Shown piece after piece: positions 20,877 through 31,568 of a stretch of DNA of 64,000 nt (position 1 is its first letter; the number at the start of each line of letters is the position of its first letter). The notes beneath the pieces were generated by a model that was not told where the DNA came from, did no database searches, and saw only the letters and a list, made by a program, of their open reading frames with translations. The DNA is from Arbacia lixula. Taxonomy: Eukaryota > Echinodermata > Echinoidea > Arbacioida > Arbaciidae. A program made the translations under genes and the position numbers. The stretch is taken from assembly GCA_963669155.1 (NCBI GenBank), contig OZ022596.1, positions 1,012,983 through 1,076,982 on the forward strand, given 5' to 3'.

Positions 20877-22885
20877 ACTCACTCACTCACTCATCCGTCT
20901 GCTGACGAAACTCCTATGATAGCTCTCCAAAGTCTCCTCTCTTGCATACAGGCTTCCATCTCTGCTGTTGTAGTAATGCCAGTATCATATAATTGATTGA
21001 CGAATGTCTTAGCGGGTCGTCCAGGTAGTCGTTTGCCATGTAATGGGTTCCAAGTTAATAAATCACTTACAGGTTTCCCCACCCCTCTTTTTCAATGTCC
21101 TGCAAACTGTAGTCGCCTCTTTCTGATAGATGTTGTTATCTTGGGAAGGTCACCATAGAGCTCTTTGTGGGCCTTCCAACTTACATCAAGTGCTTTTCGC
21201 AGCATTCTGGTGTAACATCCATCCAGACACTTGCTAGTTCTGTTAGTAATGGTCCATGTTTCTGATCCATACAGAAGCACACTTTCAGCAGTAGCCTGGA
21301 AGCGTTGTCTCTTAATATTCCATGGTAATTTTGACCTCCAGATGTTGTTGAGCTTATTACATGCTATCCATGCCATGGCTTTCCGGATCTTAATGTGATT
21401 TTCCGTGTTTTGGACCCAGGCTCCGTGATATTTGAAGTCCTGAACTTCTTTAAGAAATGTGCCGTCTTGTGTTTGGATATGAGTCTCATGTGATTGGTTG
21501 AATGCCATGAATTGAGTTTTCTTTGCATTCATATGCAATCCAGCTTTCAATGATGCTGTTTCAACTGCGTTCAGGAGTTCCTGAGCTTGGGATGTAGTAT
21601 CCGAGATAAGTCGGCAAATTTAATAAAGGTTATGATAGCTGGTAAGTTCTTATCCTTAATGCTTTCTAGAATTCTTCGTAAAGCTAGGATCTGTTCTGTA
21701 GTAGATCGACCTTCTCTAAAGCTGCTTTGATTTGTTCTTAATTTTGTCTCTAAATGGGGTCTTAATCTGTTCAAGATCATCCTGTTGTATGTCTTTGCCA
21801 CTAGAGAGCTCAAGCTAATTCCTCTATAACTGGATGTGTTGCTTAAACTGGAACCGGATTCAGTAAGGACCATTGTTTAGGTGTTCTGTTGAGAAGTGCA
21901 TCGTTACAGAATTCGAGTGTGATGCCATCATTCTCACATCTTTTGATGATATCTGGTGGGATGCCATCCTCTCCACAACTTTTGCCTTCTTTTGAAGCCC
22001 TCTTCGCCTTATTATATTCTTCTATCTCAAAAGCATCAGTTCGGATTGGGATCTCACTAAGGGGTTGTGGGATTTCCTCACCTTCATCTATGACATTGGA
22101 AGGGTTCCCTAAAAAGTGTTTTAAAGTGGTCATACCAGCAGCCTATCTGCTCCTCTTTTGTCTGCTACCTTGCAATCCACCAGCTCTTGTCTTTTTCCTT
22201 TCATTAACCTCATTGATTATTTTCCAAGCCGTTTGATGTTTTTGGTTCATATTGGCTCCGTCAAATTCCTTTAGTTTCTGCTCCAGATATTCACCGTTTG
22301 CTTTATCATATGCCTCATCCAACTTTTCTTTACACCTTTCAAATTCAATATGAGTGTCTCTGGTGTTTTCCCTTACATGCATCTTGTTTATCTCATTTAA
22401 TACCCGCCTGGCCTATTCCACTCTTTCATCATAGCACAGTGCCCTACGTTGCTTCTTAGGGACTTTGGGTATCACTTTCTCGGCTGCTTCCTTGTTTGCC
22501 TGAATTAAGTGGCTATAGTTTACTGTCTTATCGCAGCTGTCATCTAGGGATAGCAGGGCATTTTGTTCCTGATTTCAACAGTGTATCTTACTTGTAGCTC
22601 TGTGTCCAACTTTAGCTTATTCCAGCCATCCCTTATCTTCTTCTGAACTGTATTAGTGTCATAAGGCTAAGCATGATTTCTGCTGTAACTATCCTGTGGT
22701 CTTATCCAATGCTAGAGAATTACGTGCTGCTACATCTAGGATACTGTTTTTTTTTTTCATTTTCTCCTGATAGGAATATAATCCAGTTGTGTTTTATGTC
22801 CGCTTGGTAGTTCACATGTCCATAATTTTGTGGACTTTTTCTGGAAGGTAGTGTAATCCCTTCTAAAATGAAAATCGCCAAACGT
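20877..22885 (-). mobile_element. LINE 'Y', nested in LINE X, RT core deleted
   Basis: Read on minus from 22885 to 20877. It holds linker sequence, frame 22382-22143 (AWKIINEVNERK), 22133-21843 (KEGKSCGEDGIPPDI, a pre-RT signature), 21873-21571 (SYRGISLSSLVAK, FREGRSTTEQI; RT motifs 1-2), then 21550-21092 (GLHMNAKKTQFM, LLYGSETWTI, CYTRMLRKAL) and 21082-20891 (GRPAKTFVNQL). Around 21610-21640 the frame jumps from the start of RT motif A to the end of the YADD region, so the catalytic centre is deleted. It ends in an (ACTC)n tail on plus, the simple-repeat 3' end of a LINE. Not active; clade uncertain. Confidence 0.8.
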
Positions 22886-22889
22886 TGTA

Positions 22890-23308
22890 CCGATATTCAC
22901 GAAAGGCCTCACTTCAGATTGTAGCAATTATATTCCGATTTCTATCTTTCAATTTTTTCCAAGGTACTCGGGAGAGTTCTTTAATATACAGTCGTATCTA
23001 CAATTTCTTGGTGTGTAATACGGATTGCTCTACCGAATTTGCTTTAATCAATCTTTATGATAAAATTATGAATTGTGTAAATCTGAATAAGAATTCAATA
23101 GCTATTTCTATGGATATATCAATTTAGCACTGGATATCCTGTCGCATACAATACTTTTAGCAAAATTGCGTTATTACAAGATTCGGGCATATCACATCTT
23201 TGGTTTCAAAGCTTTCTAACTGACAGAAAACAAATCACTGTATTTCTGGTGTACCACAGGGTTCGATTCTTGGTTCTTTATTGTTGCTAATATACATCAA
23301 TAATATTT
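22890..23308 (+). mobile_element. LINE 'X', continuation: RT domain
   Basis: The host LINE resumes with PIFTKGLTSDCSNYIPISI (about 22893), then STEFALINLYDKI (about 23029-23070), a broken motif A (ISMDIS, a stop, then HTILLAKLRYY), and GVPQGSILGSLLLLIYINN (about 23245-23300), the canonical RT motif B. The catalytic YADD segment is cut off by the 3' end of another LINE at 23309. Several frameshifts are present. Confidence 0.7.
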
Positions 23309-25075
23309 TCAAGATTCAAGATTCAAGATAAAATTTATTTCCAATATAAAAATAGTACATTCTACAACATGGGTAATATAGGTAACAAAACCAATACATT
23401 TGAAGTTTGGTTTTACAAAGTGCAATACATTATGTACACGATACAGTATTTCACAGGTTACTAGATTGGAGAATGGACTGAAATTAAACGCTCAATGGCT
23501 TGACAAAATTATTCAGCCCGATATGGTATATGGCATTAAATGATTGGTTTCTTTGCTATGTATAGCACTATTAATACAAAGATATACATATGTATGACAA
23601 ATTAATCTTACCTATGAATTACAATTTCCCAAGGTTACGCCCCCCCCCCCCCTGTTCTACCCCCTTCCCTCTCTCCCAGCCTAGTTACAGATCGTACTTT
23701 GATAACAGCGTTAGTATATAATATAATTCGAATAAAAGAAGACAGGAAATCGTACACCTATTTCAAAATCAAGTATATGTGAGAAGCAACTTCTTTTTTA
23801 GTAAAATAATAAAGAGCACACTTTGGTCTCTGTTGATAGAGCGTACCATGCGTCTAGACCGCTGTGCTTAATTGATTTATATGGTAAAATGGTCTTTGGG
23901 TTACGTAAATGAAAATCGTTTACAGTTTGGGTATTATAGTAATGCAATTCGGAATTTCGTTTAAACATTGATGTGAAATATGGAGGTAAGAGTCCATACT
24001 CTAGTTAATACATGAATATTGTAGTCCGCAGAAGATTTATATCATTAACTTTCAGTAAGTTATGTCTTTGAATTAGGGGAGCCGTGTGAGCAAGAAAGTA
24101 AAGACCACTACATAATCGTACCGCTTTCTTTTGGAGACGGATTATTGACTCATATTCTTCCGGTTGCTTTTGGCCCATCCTCTATTACAGTCAGATATAT
24201 GTGAAAGAAATAAGGAATTATAAAATATTATCAGAGCTTGTTCAGGGAGAAAATCTTTGAGTTTATATATTATCCCAATGGATTTGGCTACCGAAGAGAT
24301 AACTTTCGCAAGGAGATAACTTTTGCAGTTGAGATGTTCGTCTATCACGACTCCCCAAAACTTTGTAATGTACTTACCCTCTTTTTTGCAATTTCCAATC
24401 TCGATATTACATTCATTATCAGCTGTGACAGTTCTTGGTTTTCTGAAAATTATGTGAATAGTCTTGGATAAGTTCAGAGATAATTTATTTCAATCAAACT
24501 ATTTTTTAAGCCTGGATAATTCGTTATTTACATTATTGATAAGTTGATCGAAATCTTTGTGCGCATACAATATGTTTGTATCGTCAGCAAATATTATAGG
24601 CCAACTCAGCAGAGGTGTTTATGATGTCATTGATAAAGCCAATAAAAAACAGGGGACCAAGAATTGACCCCTGGGTACACCACATTGTAATATTAACATT
24701 TCAGATTGCTCACAATCAATTTGAATAAATTGTTTCCTATCTGACAGATAATCGTGAAACCATTTTAACGGTATACCCAGTATTCCATACCGTTCTAGTT
24801 TGTATAACAAAATAAATACTATACGTGGTTTATCGTGTAGCCATGCTTCACTAATACATATAGCCGAGAATGGCTTTTGAAATGACATGACAGTCAAAGT
24901 TACGATTTAAGCTACGTGCATTCAGGTGCAACAGACTAAACCCATAATTAAGCGTATTGATCTTAGTGTTTAGTTCGTCCGGTAAGTAGAAATAGCACTT
25001 TGTGGATGGGGTTAAACCAGTGTCCTCATTATCTATTGGTGTCTCTACAGTATCATTCATGGACAAAGTAACAAC
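23309..25075 (-). mobile_element. LINE 'Z', CR1/L2-like, internally deleted (left-arm copy)
   Basis: Read on minus: SLLHLNARSLNRNFD (endonuclease start, about 24950), ICISEAWLHD (about 24850), then directly KLERYGILGIPLKWF and DYLSDRKQFIQI (RT). Most of the endonuclease and the first RT motifs are therefore missing. CGVPRG follows (motif B), then a 3' frame with KSIGIIYKLKDFLPEQAL (about 24300-24210). The 3' end is AT-rich with CTTGAAT repeats at 23310-23335. A copy with the same deletion lies in the right arm at 44055-44860. Confidence 0.8.
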
Positions 25076-25216
25076 TGCTAATGACTACAGCTTCAGAAAA
25101 GCACTATCTATTCAGTGACATCGGAATGATTGCTTTAAAATTAGAGAAAAAATGACATACAGTACAGGAACGGTTGAACACAAAATACAAGTGAAGACTA
25201 CACTGTTCTTATTGTA

Positions 25217-25838
25217 GGCAGGGATGTGCTATGGAAGGATATGAAACAACTTTCTTTCTTTGAACCCTTGTGTGCCACCACAGAAAAATTATGTGGTCTC
25301 AGCATGTGCTTTTCAGGTGTTTTAACAATAACTAACATGATTGCGTAGCAACGGTTTCTCAGAGAGAACAAAAGAGTCTTATTTCGCTTGTCCAGTTCTA
25401 CTGGATTGCTTCAATACTTTTGTGAGGAAAAGAGATATAAGCGAACAAAAATACACATTTTTTTTCGAGTAAAGTATCTCAGCTGCACGCAAATGCATGC
25501 AAACTCTGTTAATGGAAATAAACAGCTTAAGATATGATTTTGATAATGATTGAATCCCACATTTGCGGAAATGTGCGGAAAGTGCAGAAATTTGTCAATT
25601 GTGTTAGTAACAGTATTATCTTATATTTCCGTTCGTGCATCATTCAACAATTATTTAGAAGAAAACCGAGTACAGGATCTTTACTGGTGTTGTCCTTACC
25701 TTTCTTGAAAATTGCAAAATAATGTGATAAAAACACAGCTTCATCAAATCATTGTAGTGATTAAGGAATGCTTTTGACATTCATTACCACGCTTATAGTA
25801 TACATACAGATGTTTGAATATATTGTACTCGAGTTGTC
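25217..25838 (-). mobile_element. hAT-like MITE, truncated (left-arm copy)
   Basis: It starts 'CAGGGATGTGCTATGGAAGG' at 25217 and shows high similarity to the reverse complement of 43232-43959. Its distal end stops near 25838 at 'GAGTTGTCCCTCCTCGTG' without the final CATCCCTG. The 60-70 codon frames in it recur in every copy and are repeat shadows. Confidence 0.75.
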
Positions 25839-25849
25839 CCTCCTCGTGT

Positions 25850-25912
25850 TTGTCCCTTTTCTCATGCACATGTTTTCATTGAATGCTGAAATTCATTAGT
25901 ACAATTGTGTTT
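25850..25912 (-). repeat. LINE 'W' C-terminal fragment
   Basis: The minus-strand sequence TGCTGAAATTCATTAG and its context match the fragment at 41340-41395 and 40215-40260 in the right arm. That fragment reads LPSYLMHMFSLN on minus. Only about 60 bp survives here, right beside the hydrolase pseudogene exon. Confidence 0.5.
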
Positions 25913-25919
25913 TCTCCAG

Positions 25920-26843
25920 GGATAGCCACGAGGGTATCTACTCGCAGGCCGCCAACAACTCCTCCACCAGTTTGTCATCAAGAGGAATGCAGAGACCTAC
26001 TTTGGGCTGACCAACAACAAGTACACCATGGATAACATCGTCAAGGTGAGCTTGAAGGGTGAACTCTCTCGTGAACATTGGCGTGAAGATGTGTAGTAAG
26101 CCAATGGGGTTGGCAGGGCCTGGTAATGTATTGGTTAACTCTCTAATTACCATTGACACGAAGATATGTGGTAAGCCAATGGGGTTGTCAGGGCCTGGTT
26201 ATGTAAGGGTAAATGTTTGTCTCATTGGTGGAGATATTGCGGGGACATCACAGATAAGTAACCGAGAATAACCACGAGACCTTAAAAAAGTATTCAAACA
26301 ATCAAACACATTTCAATTCACCATGACTCCTCGGAGACCCGTCTAGTCTCGCAGAGACTCGGTCTCCAATAAGCCATATATCTCTAACATTTTGGAATAT
26401 TATATATTACAAGGCATAACCAAGCAGTAACTTGGATCTTGGAGAATATTTCATAATGATTCATTAGTTTATGAAGGAAAGCGAGAATTCCATAAGAATT
26501 TCCAAAGAAACGGAGTTTATCAACGGTCCCGTCGTTCTGCACTGCCCTTTAGGTGAATGAGATCTTCACTTGCCGCCCGGTCAAGGCGCCCGCCCTGAAC
26601 CTCTTCTCTCGCGATGACCCAATCGCCACGGTCAAGGCAAACGACGAGTTGGTCGAACAGTGGCGCAAGCATCTGGAGAGCGACCTTGACGTCAAGTGTT
26701 GCAGAGCTCCCAACTTTGCAAAGCACAGTGACGAGTAGGAGGAGAGCATCTACGGCTTTATGGGCAAGCTGGCACTGCAGAGCTGCCGCACGTTCCAGTT
26801 AGATAAACCTGTTCTTCCGTCGTTGGCGGGGACGCTACTGTAG
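25920..26843 (+). pseudogene. TMEM53/DUF829-like alpha/beta hydrolase fragment, two exons (left arm)
   Basis: Exon A (25920-26045) follows TTTTCTCCAG and ends AAG|GTGAGC. Exon B (26553-26843) follows CTGCCCTTTAG, phase 0. Joined, they read QFVIKRNAETYFGLTNNKY, then VNEIFTCRPVKAPALNLFSR. DDPIA, an ELVEQWRKH helix and NFAKH follow. 'P-L-LYS--D-IA ... W ... HV-HF' is the C-terminal alpha/beta hydrolase pattern of TMEM53/DUF829 proteins, with D and H as catalytic residues. The start of exon A and the QFVIK part are in different frames, and an in-frame TAG (26736-26738) precedes a further readable EESIYGFMGKLALQSC. The first half of the protein is missing. Exon B is more GC-rich than its surroundings. 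The mirrored copy at 39369-40198 shares the TAG. Confidence 0.55.
26046..26552 (+). other. Intron of hydrolase fragment, with 60-bp tandem duplication
   Basis: The segment 'GTAAGCCAATGGGGTTG...GGGCCTGGT' occurs twice (26096-26131 and 26172-26205) here but only once in the right-arm copy. No other coding signal. Confidence 0.6.
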
Positions 26844-26879
26844 GAAGTGCCAAAACAGGCCGAATTTAAGTGGAATGGG

Positions 26880-27260
26880 TGAGGGAGATTGTCCAAAACT
26901 CGCTGAGCTCAACAAATGAACACTAGGCTAAATCTTCCTAAAGGAGTGGTCACTATAGAATGTAGGATTGGCTTTGGCACGACTTAACGAAGGATGAGCG
27001 AGGGAGATAATTAATCCGCGCAGCCAGCTTGACAAATGAAAAAGAAATATCTCCTACCAGAGATGCCATTATAGGATGGACTTTTGAGAAACTTAACAAA
27101 ATGGTAAGGGAGAGAGAGAGAGAGCCCGCTGAGCTAGCGCAACAAATCAACTCTAAATCTTCCCTAAAATAAAGGTCACGATGAATTAACGGATGGGGTT
27201 TGACACGATTTGAAGAGAACGTGCAGAGGTAGCTCAACTAATCAACGCTACATCTCTCCT
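26880..27260. repeat. Minisatellite, unit about 110-125 bp (left arm)
   Basis: Three and a half degenerate units each contain 'GAGGGAGAT', 'GCTGAGCTCAACAAATGAA', 'AAATCTTCCCTAAA' and 'ATGGGGTTTGACACGA'-like parts. The mirrored array is 38930-39350. Confidence 0.75.
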
Positions 27261-28611
27261 TAAGGAGGCGTCTGGTGAAAACGTAGTCATATTAACTATC
27301 AAGATAGCTTGGATAGACAACAAGGCAAATCATGGTCGTTGAATTATTTCACGAAAAGTTGGATTGGTTCTTTTGAACAAAGAAATTATACCACCTCTCT
27401 TAACCGTAATACTAATGTTGTTAAGGTGGGGGGGAGGCATTATTGCCATGGGCCGCCCGATTACATCAAACTTTTTTTATAAGGGTCAAGAATTATTTAT
27501 TGTTCAAAGTTGTATAGCTAAATTAACAAAAGTCCCTTTATTTTTAAATTCAATAATGTATGCTCATTTATGCAAGAAATCACTAGATGAAGCCTTAGGA
27601 ATATCATTTTCTGGTACAAATGTCTTTCAAAAATCCTTCATCAATTCCTGAAAAAAGGGACAGGTTGTGGTAATTGATTTTTACGTATTTCATTGTTTTT
27701 CGTCAAGTGTATTTTGCGATTTGGGTGTAAGTGTGTGTGAATGTGGGTTTGTGTGTGTTTTAAATATTTACACTATTTGAAACACTTATACCTATTAGAA
27801 AAGTATTTACATAAAATGGGAAATCTCCTGCATAGTTTTGTCCATATGGTTATGCTCAGCCATATAGAAAAAATAGCGAAATTTCAGTAAAATGTGTTTG
27901 GTAAACGTAATCTGATATCCGCACGGTAGGTCCGATCGTCATAAATTTGGTATCAAAATGTGCGGAAAGGATCAGGAAAAATCATGAAATTTCGTTTCGA
28001 AATATTGAGGTGTGTTCGGAAGAACCGACAAGAAATTGATAGGGGGGTAATGCACAACCGTGAGTATTAGGATTAAAGGATTATGTGAAGCACGTTGAAT
28101 TCTCAACACTGCACATAAAAGGGAAAGTCGTCCCATGATGTATTAGTGTAAGAGACCGGCGGCATGGATCATTTTCGGACACAAGTCCCCGTCACACACA
28201 CGCCCGTTTTGCAAGTAATAGCATGTGAAGTGCACAGTCTTGATACAAGAACGAGACATGAAATTCATTCTCTATAAGAAGCAGAATAATTATGGTTATA
28301 TTGAACTGAGGAAAGCAATGCTTAAACAAACTATTGCTCTCCCTCTCAAAATGATATTCTATTGCATGTGAATCTCCAACAATATAAGCTACCCACCATG
28401 TACATTGTATATCTATATATTCATGTTATCAGAATCAGTGTTGGCATGTGTAAAGTATGTAATTGGTGATTCAAATGGCTTAGCTTCTTTGCATTTTAGA
28501 GTGTACAGCTCGGTTTTTCTTGATTTCCCCCGAGATGTTCCTCCTCATATACATATATGCTTCTCTCTGCTTGTGGTCTGCGTCGGGTTTCGCAGAAACT
28601 CCTTGCGTCAG
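27261..28611. other. Arm sequence without a gene
   Basis: It is conserved with 34600-35985 in inverse. It has a G-rich stretch near 27428 and a short GT run near 27732. A 95-codon frame (27364-27651) is broken in the mirror copy, so it is probably not coding. Confidence 0.5.
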
Positions 28612-29690
28612 ACGCAAGGACGACGCAGGAAAGGATCGTAGAAGTTGGCAAGCAAGCTGCCAACTCACACGTAGAAAAACATGGACGGCCGGTTGTGACC
28701 ATGGCATGAGGAATCCTAGTATAAATGTACCTATCTTTTTAAGGATGGAATAAAAAAGAGCTTAATAACTTATATTTTTTAGCATTTAATAAGGACAGCA
28801 TTATAAAAGAACATTTATGTGTTTTGAATTTTTAGTTCTTGAAATTAAAAAGAAAATGTTTGTCACATGTCCCACCTAATATCCCTCATTTTCATTTAAA
28901 CATTTTATTTTGTAATAAATTATTTTACGTCCTCACTCTGATTTTAGTTGTATTTTTGTGTTTTTTGTGGGAGGGGGGGGGGAGACTCAGCCAGCAAATG
29001 ATATGTAAGAAAACAACATGACCTTTTTGATATTCAGGAATTTACATGATTATACACGGATCAGTGTCATCATTACCGTATTGATATATGTCATGAATTT
29101 GAAAATGTTGATGCATTCAAGAATAAGCAATATATTTGTGGGGAAAAGAAGCAAGAACGACGCAGGGAAGGATCGTAGAAGTTGGCAAGCAAGCTGCCAA
29201 CTCGCACGTACAAAAACACGGACGGCCGGTTGTGACCATGGCATAAGGGATCCTAGTATAAATGTACTTATTTTTTCAAAGATGGAATGAATAAGAACTT
29301 AATAATTTATATTTTTAGGCGTTTAATAAAGACAGCATTATATCAGAATGTTTATGTGCTTTAAATTTTTAGTTTTTGAAATAAAAACGAAATATATATG
29401 TTAGTCACATATCCCACCTAATATTCCTCATTTTCATTCATGAATTTCATTTTGTTATAAATTATCTTACTTTCTTACTCTGATTTTAGTTGTATTTTGT
29501 GGGTAGGGGAGGGGGGAGATTCAGCCAGCAAAACAACATGACATTTTTTATATTGAGAGTTTTTTGTCGACATTTGCCAAGGTGTTGCATCACTGTTTGA
29601 ATTGAATTTTGACGAGGCCAATTCTCTGCATCCACAATACAGATATTGGAGGGTTTCCTTCATCGAAACAATTAGCATTTACATGATTAT
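28612..29690 (+). repeat. Tandem duplication of about 540 bp, left arm only
   Basis: Unit 1 (about 28612-29150) and unit 2 (about 29153-29690) share 'GGATCGTAGAAGTTGGCAAG', 'GGACGGCCGGTTGTGACCAT', 'CATATCCCACCTAAT'-like parts and 'GAGACTCAGCCAGCAAA'-like parts in the same order. The right arm (34060-34600) has only one unit, missing the 'GGACGGCCGG' segment. Confidence 0.8.
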
Positions 29691-30478
29691 ACATGGATCA
29701 GTGTTATCATTACCGTATTGATATATGTCATGAATTTGAAAATGTTCATGCATTCAAAAATAAAAAAATATATTTGTGGGGAAAATAAGCAACCGTCTAC
29801 GTCTGCTTATCTGAAAAAAGAAGTGTGACGCCATTTGAGCATTATTTTCAAGACAAATGGCTCTAAACAGTACGGGCAGAACAAGCAGTGGTGATTACAA
29901 CGGGGAATGTAATTGAGAATGCCGGACACTAGCCCAATATACAATATGGGACAGGTAAACCTCTCAATGGAGTGAGTTTGTTTAGAGCCACTTCGTCTTG
30001 ACAACGTGTTCATATGTCGACACCACTTCGGTACTCTATTTGAAAGAATGCTTGCATCGGAAGAGAAAAGATCAACGAAGATGGCTTTAAAGAAAGAGAG
30101 GTCAGGGGGTAGAGAGAGAAAGAGAGGAGGGAGGCAGAGAGGTGTAGAGAGAGGAGGTTGCGAGAGAGAAACGGAGAGAAAAGCGAGCGCCATGGAAAAG
30201 TAGTAACATTTCAATAGCCAATTATCTCACAGCATATGAAATATCATATCATAGTTCATGTTACAACAAGATTGTATCAGATCTAGAGGGCTCTCGGGTC
30301 ACTTTCAGGATACATTTGGGTAACAAATTCCCCCCCCCCCCCCATGTGATTTTTTTCATAAATTGCACATTTCTTTATATCAAAAAGAAAATTACCTCAG
30401 TAGTACATAGAAACTTTTTGACAATATGCAAGGATAATATGTTTAATACTCTTTGAAAAGATATCAACATCAGCGATC
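29691..30478. other. Arm sequence with GA tract and C-tract; no gene
   Basis: The 29826-30020 part has inverted 'ATGGCTCTAAAC' and 'GTTTAGAGCCAC' segments, suggesting another MITE; a relative lies near 38660-38770. A GA-rich tract (30085-30180) and a C homopolymer (about 30329-30343) follow. It is mirrored at 33313-34050. Confidence 0.5.
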
Positions 30479-30550
30479 GGTCAGTTGGCTCAGTTGGTAG
30501 AGCGTCAGACTGATAACCTGAAGGTCGTGAGTTCGAATCCATGACATGGA
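30479..30550 (+). pseudogene. tRNA-Ile(GAT)-like sequence (left arm)
   Basis: The D arm is GCTC/GAGC around AGTTGGTA, the anticodon loop is CTGATAA (anticodon GAT), and the A box (TGGCTCAGTTGG) and B box (GAGTTCGAATCC) are polymerase III-like. The T-stem partner (CCATG) and the 3' acceptor strand (ACATGGA) do not pair with their 5' sides, and the anticodon stem has one A-C mismatch. It is therefore a tRNA-derived pseudogene or SINE head, not a functional tRNA. Confidence 0.6.
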
Positions 30551-30625
30551 TGCTCTTTTGCTTTTTCTCTCGTTGATTTGAAACTAATAGTCTATACGCT
30601 AAAATCACCAGGCAAAACCACCGAC

Positions 30626-30962
30626 GTCTTATAGCCTAGTGGTAGGGTAAGCGCCGGGACTACCTCACACTCGTGCTAGCGAGCACGGGTTCGAAACCCG
30701 CTAACTCCAAGGTGTAAAAGCCAAGGTACAAGGATTGTCGGATGGCCCGGCAAAGGCATTGGGATCGCCCTTGTTTCCTCCCCTAAAGAGTTAGAGTCTA
30801 TAGTTTTTATAGGCTACAGTTTTTAGGAGGTAGGAAGGGATACGCGAATGGGCCGGTCGCCATACCAGAAGGGAACTAATGGTAGTCGGTAAGGGTGATG
30901 AGCTTAATTGCTCAAGCCCGAAGTCACGACACCTGAACTCCTGGCAAACCATCGCTTAACCT
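30626..30962 (+). mobile_element. tRNA-derived SINE (left arm)
   Basis: The head has A-box-like TAGCCTAGTGG and B box GGGTTCGAAACC, 50 bp apart. The body of about 260 bp includes 'GGATGGCCCGGCAAAGG', 'GGGCCGGTCGCCATACC' and 'GCTCAAGCCCGAAGTCACGA', then an AT-rich tail. The mirrored copy (32829-33170) is nearly identical. Confidence 0.6.
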
Positions 30963-31093
30963 TTTATGTTTTGTTGAAATATTCACTTTCATTTTTTTTT
31001 CATTAAATTAACATTAGCCTTATCATCTTTGTTGTTACGTTTTTCAATATTCCATCTTCCTTTCATTATTATTTTTATTGTAATAATAGTAAG

Positions 31094-31216
31094 TGTTAAG
31101 ACAAGACTATCACTTCTCAAGATGGCAACTAGTGTTAACACACACACGTATAGTCTGCTGCAATAAAGTTACTGCAAAGTAGAAGCCTTGTTCGAGTCAT
31201 CCTATCTGAGTCTACA
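31094..31216 (+). mobile_element. Short LTR of a Ty3/gypsy-like element (left arm)
   Basis: It starts TGTTAAGACAAGAC, contains CAATAAAG (a polyadenylation signal) and ends near TCTACA, about 123 bp. A primer-binding site follows 13 bp later. The other LTR-like copy (32586-32700) is inverted, and both share the 5' flank TAATAGTAAG. They are thus the same insertion seen in two palindrome arms, not the two LTRs of one element. Confidence 0.65.
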
Positions 31217-31229
31217 CAAGATCACATCA

Positions 31230-31242
31230 TGGTGTCAGAAGT
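31230..31242 (+). promoter_or_regulatory. Primer-binding site, tRNA-Leu type
   Basis: TGGTGTCAGAAGT complements the 3' end of a leucine tRNA (..TTCTGACACCA). It lies where minus-strand DNA synthesis of a gypsy-type retrotransposon would start. Confidence 0.6.
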
Positions 31243-31568
31243 CCAAGAACAAGCTCAGAAAATGTCCATTTCCTAGGATCAAGGCCCCAAACAGGTGCAG
31301 ACATTCCAATATTGAGTGTGAATAACCTTTGTATTAGACTGGCTAGCTAGCAGTGCATTGATATGTATGGTGCAATATATGTGCACTCTACTGTGTATAT
31401 ATGTCTATGACTATGTGCGTGTAGAGACATCGCATTGTGCGTGTGGCATACTGCTCAATGAAATTGTTCATCTCGTTATTCTGACGGGTTGAAAAAAATA
31501 CCACTAAAGTAGAATGAGAGATTAAAGCTTCGTTCAGAGATTGAATTACTGAAAAAAAGATTGCAAAT

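Larger units (their letters stand above)
15677..31213 (+). repeat. Left arm of giant imperfect palindrome
   Basis: Blocks of this arm recur as reverse complement at 32586-50682, in mirror order. Examples: 15680-16120 with 50245-50682; 16120-17050 with 47840-48717; 17640-18722 with about 45780-46960; 25080-25240 with 43920-44100; 25920-26045 with 40076-40198; 28390-28640 with 34550-34815; 30480-31213 with 32586-33312. Left-only material includes 19.4-24.2 kb and a tandem duplication at 28.6-29.7 kb. Confidence 0.92.

Noticed and set aside
21092..22382. Host gene on the minus strand encoding a 'reverse transcriptase-like' protein
   Set aside because: Domain order, frameshifts, missing catalytic core and simple-repeat tail show a decayed LINE, not a domesticated gene.
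25938..26159. 73-codon minus frame, repeated at 39971-40180 as a 69-codon frame
   Set aside because: Antisense to exon A and intron of the hydrolase fragment. Apparent conservation only reflects arm duplication.
30479..30550. Functional tRNA-Ile gene
   Set aside because: Acceptor and T stems do not pair on the 3' side, and the anticodon stem has a mismatch in both arm copies.
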